Below, one piece after another: positions 22,225-32,330 of a stretch of DNA of 64,000 nt. This DNA is from Cepaea nemoralis (taxonomy: Eukaryota; Mollusca; Gastropoda; Stylommatophora; Helicidae), in contig JACEFZ010027078.1 in NCBI GenBank assembly GCA_014155875.1, forward strand, positions 1 to 64,000. Direction: 5' to 3'. Under the pieces are notes generated by a model. The model saw only the letters and a list, made by a program, of their open reading frames with translations. It was not told the DNA's origin and did not search any database. A program made the translations under genes and the position numbers. Within the stretch, counting starts at the first letter, position 1. Each line of letters begins with the position of its first letter.

Positions 22225-22232
22225 TCATAATT

Positions 22233-22808
22233 GCTTCCGCAAATTTTAACAAGCGTGTATTTTGTGTGTTAAACAACACGCGAAATGCAGTGTCTCTGTT
22301 CACCACATGGCCACTGTCGACAATGTGCCTACCGATTGAAGACGCCGGGAGCTTCCGGTGTGTCGGCCGCACGAGGCTAGCATCTCCTGTGTGTTGTATC
22401 TTGTTGACCCATTGAGGTATGTGTTCTGACACCCGTTTGTTAAGTTGTCTCTCTGTTCTACCAATGTAAATGGCCTGGCATCTACATGTGAATTGGTAAA
22501 TACAATTGTTTGTGGCATACAGAGGAACAGGCTCTTTGACTGCTGGTGTAGGAATCGGTACGGTTTTATATCTAATGACTGGAGTTGCAGCACAGAATGT
22601 TCGGCCTACTGCTGTAGTAAGCCGGTCTTGTAGACGTTGCATTACGTCATCCCCTCGAAAGGTTAGCTGGATGAATACCTTGAGTTTAGGGACTGTAGTT
22701 ACGTCTGCTTTGGGTTTGGGCTGTTGGCAATGGCGCTTTATAAATCCTGTGGAGTACCCATTCAGGTTTAAGACATTCTTCAGAGTTTCAAATTCCTCTG
22801 TCAGTGTA
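22233..22808 (-). pseudogene. PLE copy 1, C-terminal GIY-YIG part (truncated and interrupted)
   Basis: It starts at the residues LTEEFETLKNVLNLN in the linker after the reverse transcriptase. It runs through MQRLQDRLTTAVGRTF and the GIY-YIG endonuclease (CIYQF ... AIYIGRTERQLNKRVSEH). It is cut after KFAEAIM by LINE alpha. The whole reverse transcriptase is missing from this arm. Remaining residues match copy 2 with few changes. Confidence 0.88.
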
Positions 22809-22810
22809 TC

Positions 22811-24904
22811 CTGACAGAAACAGTGTACAAGGTGAAAATCGCAGAGAATGCTCGCCTCAACAAATCACTGAGCACTGAAAAGGTAACAACGTCAGTACTA
22901 GACAACCCAGAGAAATATGTGAGGAACTTATCGTCGTACGTACTCAACAACATTGAAACGGATGCTCTTGCATACGGATTAAAATTCTGTATAACGCCCA
23001 AACACATCAACCGTGTTGAGTCGCAAGCACAGTTTGAAATGTTGTTTGATCAAGTCTCCAAGTTATCATCTACCTCTGCTAAGTTGGTCGGGTGGCTGAA
23101 GGCCAAACTGGTAGATTTAGAACACCAGTATCGCACAACACCCTCTAAACAGACATGTCCGCTGACCAACGAACACCTTACTGCCTTAAAAGCGTTAAAG
23201 GCTAACAAAACCCTCGTAATACTGAAACCTGACAAAGGGAGCGGTACAGTACTGATGGACATGTCAGACTACCAGAGAAAAATGGATGTAATATTGTCAG
23301 ATGAATCCAAATTCAGGATAGATCAAAAAGTTAACAAGTCGGAGGACCTGGATGCTATAATGAGGAAAGAGATCCAGTCACTTGTGAATGCGGGACTCAT
23401 CAGTGAGGCGACTGCAAAAACGCTCACACCACGTGGCTCGCACACTCCTCAGATGTACGGTCTACCCAAACTTCACAAGCCCGGCATCCCGCTAAGACCG
23501 ATCCTGTCCATGGTTAACTCTGCACAACACCGAATGGCGAGATGGCTAGCTGAAATTTTAAAGCCAGTGCGACAGTCCTTCGATCCAAAAATACTCAGAG
23601 ATACATTCCAACTGGTGGAATTATTGGATACTATGGACATAAATAACATACACATGGCATCCATGGATATAGCCTCCCTATTCACTAACGTTCCGTTAGA
23701 GGAGACAGTGAAAATAATAAGGGAACGCATTGAAGACAAACAACTAAAATTAGGCATACCAACACCTATTCTGGAGAGGCTACTACTACTTTGTACCGCC
23801 AACATACAATTCAATTTTCTAACTAAGCCGTACCGCCATATTGACGGAGTGGCCATGGGGAGTCCTCTTGGTCCTATTCTAGCGGACATCTTCATGGCAT
23901 ATTTAGAAGAAAAGAGATCCTCAGATATCAACAACTTGGCCTTTTACCGTCGTTATGTGGACGATATACTAATTATCACCACAGACGAGCTACAAGCAAC
24001 ATCGTTTCAGGCCACAATGAACAAGACGCATAAAAACATCTCTCTATCTATGGAACACGAACACAACGAAGCGTTACCGTTCCTAGATATTCTAATGAGA
24101 CGTAGAGCAGACGGCACAATTCAAAGATCGGTGTATCGCAAAGGAACATGGACTGGCCAATACCTAAATTTTCAGAGCTTCACACCTGTCCAGTACAAAC
24201 GGGGCTTAGTACGGACCTTATTTGACCGTGCTAGAAAGATATGCACCCAGGAAACACTGACAGAGGAATTTGAAACTCTGAAGAATGTCTTAAACCTGAA
24301 TGGGTACTCCACAGGATTTATAAAGCGCCACTGCCAACAGCCCAAACCCAAAGCAGACGTAACTACAGTCCCTAAACTCAAGGTATTCACCCAGCTAACC
24401 TTTCGAGGGGATGACGTAATGCAACGTCTACAAGACCGGATTACTACAGCAGTAGGCCGAACAGTCTGTGCTGCAACTCTAGTCATTAGATATAAAACCG
24501 TACCAATTCCTACACCAGCAGTCAAAGAGCCTGTTCCTCTGTACTCCCCAAACAATTGTATTTACCAATTCGCATGTAGATGCCAGGCCATTTACATTGG
24601 TAGAGCAGAGAGACAACTTAACAAACGGGTGTCAGAACACATACCTCAATGGGTCAACAAGATACAACACACAGGAGATGCTAGCCTCGTGGAGCCGACA
24701 CACGGGAAGCTCCCGGCGTCTTCAATCGGTAGGCACATTGTCGACAGTGGCCATGTGGTGGACAGAGACACTGCATTTCGCTTGTTGTTTAACACACAAA
24801 ATACTCGCTTGTTAAAATTTGCAGAAGCAATTATGATCTATCAACGCAAGCCAGAATTGTGCAAAGAGAAAGACATGTTAGTCAGCTTAAAATTACCGTG
24901 GTAG
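22811..24904 (+). CDS. Penelope-like reverse transcriptase with GIY-YIG endonuclease (5'-truncated)
   Basis: This PLE protein pairs a telomerase-related reverse transcriptase with a GIY-YIG endonuclease. The frame is open for 697 codons. No ATG occurs until 23039, and the frame begins at the head-to-head joint, so the true N-terminus is missing. Counting from 22823, motif A is MDIASLFTNVP (Asp282), motif B is GVAMGSPLGPILADIFM (342-358), motif C is YVDD (378-381), and LPFLDI follows at 418. The C-terminal endonuclease has CIY (579-581, replacing GIY), YIG (591-593), the Arg/His block RQLNKRVSEH, and a Glu in KFAEAIM (668). A CxC pair precedes YIG. All catalytic positions look intact. It could be mobilised only if a full N-terminus exists elsewhere. 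Confidence 0.92.
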   Translation: MTETVYKVKIAENARLNKSLSTEKVTTSVLDNPEKYVRNLSSYVLNNIETDALAYGLKFCITPKHINRVESQAQFEMLFDQVSKLSSTSAKLVGWLKAKLVDLEHQYRTTPSKQTCPLTNEHLTALKALKANKTLVILKPDKGSGTVLMDMSDYQRKMDVILSDESKFRIDQKVNKSEDLDAIMRKEIQSLVNAGLISEATAKTLTPRGSHTPQMYGLPKLHKPGIPLRPILSMVNSAQHRMARWLAEILKPVRQSFDPKILRDTFQLVELLDTMDINNIHMASMDIASLFTNVPLEETVKIIRERIEDKQLKLGIPTPILERLLLLCTANIQFNFLTKPYRHIDGVAMGSPLGPILADIFMAYLEEKRSSDINNLAFYRRYVDDILIITTDELQATSFQATMNKTHKNISLSMEHEHNEALPFLDILMRRRADGTIQRSVYRKGTWTGQYLNFQSFTPVQYKRGLVRTLFDRARKICTQETLTEEFETLKNVLNLNGYSTGFIKRHCQQPKPKADVTTVPKLKVFTQLTFRGDDVMQRLQDRITTAVGRTVCAATLVIRYKTVPIPTPAVKEPVPLYSPNNCIYQFACRCQAIYIGRAERQLNKRVSEHIPQWVNKIQHTGDASLVEPTHGKLPASSIGRHIVDSGHVVDRDTAFRLLFNTQNTRLLKFAEAIMIYQRKPELCKEKDMLVSLKLPW

Positions 24905-24984
24905 ATAAGTGACATTACTGTGCGAATATGTGTATATTTCAACTTGAAGGATTTATCTAGTTAATTCACGTAAGTTGTGTGATT

Positions 24985-25030
24985 TCTGCAGTATGTACCT
25001 GACGAGATGCAGCGAAATATGCCAGGCAAT
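24985..25030 (+). ncRNA. Hammerhead-ribozyme-like core in PLE 3' region
   Basis: CTGACGA (24999-25005) is followed by an 8-base segment and GAAA (25014-25017), the order of a hammerhead catalytic core. The same core is present in copy 1 on the minus strand. Hammerhead motifs are known in the terminal repeats of Penelope-like elements. Stem II here is very short and imperfect, and I could not establish stems I and III, so activity is uncertain. Confidence 0.35.
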
Positions 25031-25251
25031 AAATCGTGCAATCTATTGTTTGTGTCTTCGTTATTCAAAGTAATGTATTGTGTTCTTCATATTTAGGATG
25101 GGACTATTGATGCAAGCCACAGACGTTTCCAGTTGTATTATTCCACGTAATTGACGAACAAGCCAGAAGTTCCAAAACGTCGGTAATGGGTGAAACAAAC
25201 ATGCGGGTGAACATTTATTACCGGATTCCAAAGACAAACAAAACAGTATAG

Positions 25252-26251
25252 GCAATAAAAGTTGACTGGATCACAAGAGAACAGAGCGTCATATTCCAGC
25301 TTGTCAACAATGTTGCATTAAACGCTGTGATTGGTCTGTTTGGAATGATCAGCAATATAATAAACATGATCGTGTTTCACAGACAACAGTTCACATCATC
25401 TGTCAACATCAGCCTGTTTGCCTTGGCCTTGTCCGACTTCTTGTGTCTCTTGACCTTGGAATGGGTTAACTTTTGTTTGAACCCGTATTTGAACTTGGAC
25501 GACTTTCCTTTTGTGCCTGCAGAGTTCCAGTATCTGATGGCAGGAGGCTGGTTTCACTTTTGCTTCGGTCGAGTCACCTGTTGGGTCACTGCCTTACATC
25601 ACAGCTGAAAGATGCCTCAGCGTGGCCCTGCCTCTGAAAGTCAAACAGATCGTTTCTCTTAGAAAAACTACAGCTTGCATGTTCGTCATTTTTGCCGCCA
25701 ACCTGTTGACGCTGTCGCCAGAGTTCTGTATTGCATATTTAGACTGGAAGTTTGTTCCGGAGAGAAACAAGACATTAATTGGACTTGTCTACAGAAGTTT
25801 TAGACACAAGGCTGAAGGAATAGTCTATACGCTGACTTCAATATCAGGGATGCTTTCGTTTGTGGCAGTCGTAATATTGACCGCTTTCTTGACCATGAAA
25901 CTAGCACAACAGTCTAACTGGCATAGCACGGCATCGGCCAACAGCTCACAGTCTGAGGCCAGAGCCATTCGGGACAAGAAGACAATGAAGCTTGTGGTGA
26001 TGATAGCTGCCATTCTCATTATCTGCTACACTCCAGGGACTATAACCGCCTTGATAACCGTATTTGAATCCCGAGTTTACCGTAACAGGAATCTATAAGA
26101 ATTCATTCTTTGCAATCTGGTCCATTGCTTTAGTCTCCGGCGCTATCAACTCCAGCGTGAACATATTCCTGTATTACAACATGAGCACCAGGTACAGGGA
26201 GACCTTCAGCCAGCTATTCTCGAGGTGCAGAAACACTAGCTCAAGTATATG
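25252..26251 (+). pseudogene. Rhodopsin-class GPCR, gastropod chemosensory-receptor-like (two frameshifts)
   Basis: Seven-transmembrane receptor, probably for chemical cues at the sensory cell surface by family resemblance. TM1 is NAVIGLFGMISNIINMIVF (G...N pattern). TM2 is NISLFALALSDFLCL with the conserved Asp. After the first frameshift (about 25590-25600), ITAERCLSVALPLKVK is the DRY-equivalent end of TM3. TM4 and an extracellular WKFVPERNKTLIGLVY segment follow. TM5 is SFVAVVILTAFLTMKL and TM6 is KLVVMIAAILIICYTPG. A second frameshift lies near 26060-26080. TM7 and tail are NSSVNIFLYYNMSTRYRETF, then a stop at 26249. The segment opens just after a stop at 25249, with no ATG upstream in frame. 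Two breaks suggest a pseudogene, although assembly error is possible. Its resemblance to the Aplysia/Elysia-type expansion is from memory. Confidence 0.8.
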
Positions 26252-26385
26252 ATGGCAGATAGCATGGATCAGTCAACACATGTGGTCTTTCCAATGGCAG
26301 AAACACTAGCTCAAGTATATGAGGGCAGATACCACGGATCCGTCAACACATGTGGTCTTCCCAATGGCAGAAACACTTGCTGATG
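26226..26385. repeat. ~69-bp tandem duplication over the GPCR 3' end
   Basis: GCAGAAACACTAGCTCAAGT starts at about 26228 and 26296, and a partial third copy at about 26366. The first copy overlaps the last GPCR codons, so the duplication arose from the end of the receptor reading frame. Confidence 0.85.
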
Positions 26386-26564
26386 TCTTTGAGAGTCAGT
26401 CGTCGGTCAGTGAACTTAAAGTGCAAAAACACATTTTTATTACAGTGTCAGACCTTTTAACGTAGTGCCCAAGTTCGACTAGCCAACATTCTTTAGACAA
26501 GACTTTACTGAATGCGAGTTTCTCTAGGAAACCTCCATTTGTTATTTGGTGTCTCCATGAAAAT

Positions 26565-27050
26565 ACATGCATTTCTCCTTGTGTTGATGTTTTCATGAAC
26601 GTATACATATTTGTCTGTTTATTGATGTTTCCATGAAAGTATAAACACACCTATCTGTTTGTTGATGTTTCCATGATAGTGTCCACACTTTTGTCTGTTT
26701 ACTGATGTTTCCATGATGGTATGCACACATTTGTCTGTTTATTGATGTTTCCATGAAAGTATACACAGATGTGTCTGTTTGTTGATGTTTCCATGATAAT
26801 ATGCACACATTCGTCTGTTAATGTTTCCGAGGAATTATAGGTACATTTGTTTGTGAATGTTTCCATAAAAGTATTCAGACATGTATGTTTGTTGGTGTGT
26901 CCATGAAAGTATACGTATGCACATGTTTATTAATGTTTCCATGAAGTTATACCCATCCTTTTGTTGATGTCTGCTTGAAATTATACCAGTTCGTCTGAAT
27001 GGTTGCTGTCTCATTGACATATACTAATGTGTCTGTTGATGTACCCATAA
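26565..27050. repeat. 40-bp tandem array
   Basis: Units start at 26612, 26652, 26692, 26732 and 26772. Each contains TGTCTGTTTATTGATGTTTC and CATGAAAGTAT. Flanking units on both sides are diverged. Confidence 0.92.
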
Positions 27051-27074
27051 AATTATATTTCCCTCTATCTTACT

Positions 27075-27360
27075 CACTTACTGGCACCTGGCCATGTTGC
27101 TAGAAACAATAATTTGTTACACTGTGCTTCAAAGGTAGCACAACGCCTGAGTTGAATTGTAGAGACCATGTGTTGCGTGATCCCTCTCTCGGTCTGCACG
27201 TTTACTTAAGATAAAGGTAACAAAATCACGTCTAGAACAAGACAAGCTGCAGAAGCTGCCGGATCAGCAAAGCAATACTCTAACTGTCCGACTATTGGAG
27301 CTTCCATTAAAGACCAGTTGCCAACCAAGGTTTGGGACCTGGCCTGTCCTGCCATGACAT
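27075..27360 (-). mobile_element. SINE B-like element, copy 1, with gamma-type 3' end
   Basis: Read on the minus strand it has a tRNA-like CAGTTAGAGTATTGCTTTGC stretch, then GATCCGGCAGCTTCTGCAGC, a body, then TTTGAAGCACAGTGTAACAA, ATTATTG and CCAGGTGCCAG. The last part matches the gamma 3' UTR (TTTGAAGCACAATGTAACAA ... AAGGTGC). The 36.6-kb copy has the same order. The 5' boundary is uncertain because similarity extends about 80 bases upstream of the tRNA-like box. Confidence 0.72.
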
Positions 27361-27429
27361 TTAGTCTTTAGAGCGCATTTCCGCGCATCTGTATAACATA
27401 TTTGGACACTCCAAATTGGGCTACTCCCC

Positions 27430-29951
<2,522 letters not shown>

Positions 29952-30045
<94 letters not shown>
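29952..30045. repeat. (TA)n microsatellite, ~94 bp
   Basis: A perfect TA run. Confidence 0.98.
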
Positions 30046-30047
<2 letters not shown>

Positions 30048-30094
30048 TGTGATAGCCTGTTCCCTTCACCCCAGGGAAGCTGTGACATTTAATT

Positions 30095-30112
30095 TGGGGG
30101 CTTGTCCGGAAT
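30095..30112 (+). promoter_or_regulatory. Primer-binding site, tRNA-Pro type
   Basis: TGGGGGCTTGTCCGGAAT matches the proline-tRNA-type primer-binding site known from murine leukaemia virus (TGGGGGCTCGTCCGGGAT) at 16 of 18 bases. TGTGACA ends seven bases upstream (30087) and is the likely LTR 3' end. A gag-like reading frame begins about 210 bases downstream. Confidence 0.75.
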
Positions 30113-30322
30113 GCTATTGATGCTTGGTGATTATTGAAAAGACACATCATTCCTAATATCTCTAAATAAGTCTACGTAGGTCTTTGGTCCTATTTCCACT
30201 ATTGACACTGATAGATTAACTTGTGGCGTGCTGTGTTGTTTTTATAGTTTGGATGTGGGTATTAATAATTTATATGTTGCATTGTTAATTTTGCACTCAC
30301 ACAACTCACACCCGCACTTGAT

Positions 30323-31060
30323 ATGGCAACTCCTAATCTCGATATGACAGAACTGCGGGCAAGAGGTGAAAGAATGGGCCTGTCAGGTCCTGCACTATTA
30401 AAGTACATACAGAGGGTGGAGAGAGATTTCCGTCAGGCAGAAAGAGAAGCTCGGAAGACAGAGTTGGAGTTAAAGAAGATGGAGTTAGAGACGAAAAGAA
30501 TGGAAGCTGAGCAAGGCACAATAAAGTTGGAACTTGAGGCTGAGCAAGCTGCTAAGAGATTAGACGCTGAACAAGAAGCTCAGAAAAGGTAGCATGAGTA
30601 CCAAATGCGGGAGCTCGAGCTCAAGGCGCAATCTAGTAGGGAAACTGAGGGAGCAGTGGGAGGTTCCTCTCTCCCTGGTTCACCTACCTTGGGTAGACAT
30701 GTTTACCATGCCATGAAGTTTCCTCTAGCTAGACAAAGAAAAGATAGACCAGTACTTACATAAATTCGAAGCAATGTCTGCCGCAATGGGTCTGGATAGG
30801 GACAAATGGTGTCTTAAGTTGTCTCAGGGGTTGTGCAGAACGGCGTACGAGGTCTACTCGCGGTTGCCGCCGGAACACGAGAACAACTACGACGAGTTGA
30901 AGACCGCGTTATTCAAACGTTTTGAGGTCACGTCGCACACTTACCGGAAGAAGTTTCGATCTGCGAAACGAGAGCTGGGTGAGGTGTTTACCGCTTACAG
31001 TCTGCGTCTGAAATCCTACCTCCATAAATGGATGGATTCGGCTGGATACGCTCATGATTT
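30323..31060 (+). pseudogene. Ty3/gypsy-like gag (stop, frameshift, truncated)
   Basis: Gag forms the particle that packages element RNA. The first part (from ATG 30323) is a charged segment rich in Glu, Lys and Arg, probably coiled coil (AEREARKTELELKKMELETK). It ends at a TAG at 30590. The same frame resumes after the stop (YQMRELELKAQSS). A frameshift near 30735 leads to YLHKFEAMSAAMG, WCLKLSQGLCRTAYEVYSRL, LKTALFKRFEVTSHTYRKKF and the SLRLKSYLHKWMDSAG capsid-like segment common in gypsy-type elements. The coding sequence stops at the 23-bp array. No protease or polymerase is present. Confidence 0.8.
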
Positions 31061-31470
31061 TCTCTCACATATCCCACACTAATGTCCTCACATTTCCAAC
31101 ACTGATGTTCTCCCATTTCCCACACTGATGTCCTCACATTTCCCACACTGATGTCGTCACATTTCCAACACTGATGTTCTCCCATTTCCCACACTGATGT
31201 CCTCACATTTCCCACACTAATGTCCTCACATTTCCCACACTGATGTTCTCACATATACCATACTAATGTCCTCACATTTCCCACACTGATGGTCTCACAT
31301 TTCTTACACATATGTCCACATATTCCCCACACTGATGTCCTCAAATTTCCCACACTGATATCCACACATTTCCCACACAGATATCTACACATTTCCACAT
31401 TGATCTTCTCACATTGTCTTCTGTATTTCCACACAAGATTTCCACGCATTGTCCACACTGATTTCCCAAC
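31056..31470. repeat. 23-bp tandem array
   Basis: About 17 units contain ACATTTCCCACACTGATGTC, diverging toward the right. It directly truncates the gag frame. Confidence 0.93.
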
Positions 31471-31957
31471 ATCTACTCGCCTGAGGACTGGACACTGACC
31501 GCAGTCATAACCTGGCATTCACCAGCAGCTTTAAGCTGTTAGATATCTCACATATCTTCTGTAGCCAACTAGATATAGTTCAGTGGAAATCAACATACAC
31601 GTATTCATGTATCTGTGAATTAATTCACCCCGAACTGACGACAGGAGGCGAGCAGAAAGCGTTTATCTTGTACAAATTAACTCTTATGGCTAGATAAGTT
31701 CCTGCCCGTGAGATTAGTTTAATCTCTCCAGATTAGTTCTTGGTGCAAGATGTGGCTTTGATGTCCGCGTACCGTTGCTATGGTTGCATTTATTAAATAA
31801 AGTTTGCTGGATGACGTCATGATGACATAAGGAAGAGAATGTGAATGTTGGCAAGTGATGAGTCATCGTTCTGTCGATTGTGTCAACGATGAGCATCCTC
31901 ATCTACAATAATAATAATAACAACAATAATAATAATATTAATAAAATTAACAGGAGG
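31471..31957. other. No gene seen; short (AAT)n tract
   Basis: Apparently unique sequence with an AATAATAATAACAACAATAA tract at about 31905-31950, just before SINE A. Confidence 0.5.
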
Positions 31958-32280
31958 CCAGCATGGCCGACTGGATAAGATCGTTTGTTCTAATACATCC
32001 GGTGTACTGATGCCGAGGTCGCAGGTTCAACCTTTACAACGGTTTGGACTAACATGTTCACTTCTCGTCCTTGACATGGGGACGTACATTACAAGTATTC
32101 ATGAAACCTGATGGGTACGTATGATGGCGAAGGATACTGATAATAGGGAAAGGTAACCCACACGCAAAAATCAATACAGTGCCACTAGAAGTAGTGACAC
32201 GCGTTTGGACAACTTTTGAGCTCAAAGCGAGCGAAGGCAATAATAAACAAACAAACAAACAAATAAATAAATAAATAATA
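31958..32280 (+). mobile_element. SINE A, copy 1
   Basis: A tRNA-like head has an A-box-like TGGCCGACTGG and a B-box-like GCAGGTTCAACC about 50 bases later. The body contains TCTCGTCCTTGACATGG, ACGTACATTACAAGTA, GATGGCGAAGGATACTG and CAGTGCCACTAGAAGTAGTG. The 3' end is an (AAAC)n(AAAT)n tail at about 32244-32280. A second copy lies at 62.74-63.0 kb in the same orientation. It has no coding capacity and would depend on a LINE. Confidence 0.82.
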
Positions 32281-32330
32281 GCATCAAAGAGACGCTGATG
32301 GCCTGGGCTCAGAATCCGCACCCCTGACGA

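Larger units (their letters stand above)
20271..25070. mobile_element. Composite Penelope-like element: head-to-head pair with one TSD
   Basis: Two copies of one Penelope-like element (PLE) face outward. Copy 1 is on the minus strand (22808 down to 20271, split by LINE alpha) and copy 2 on the plus strand (22811 to 25070). The outer ends are both the element 3' end (CGTTATTCAAA). The 11-bp direct repeat TAATGTATTGT flanks the pair (20260-20270 and 25071-25081), so both copies entered together. The two copies meet at about 22797-22818, where CTGACAGA occurs in both orientations around a 6-base spacer. Penelope elements are known to integrate with extra partial copies in direct or inverted arrangement. 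Confidence 0.9.

Noticed and set aside
22823..24904. Telomerase reverse transcriptase gene
   Set aside because: The reverse transcriptase is of the related Penelope type with a C-terminal GIY-YIG domain, flanked by TSD and an inverted copy, so it is a mobile element.
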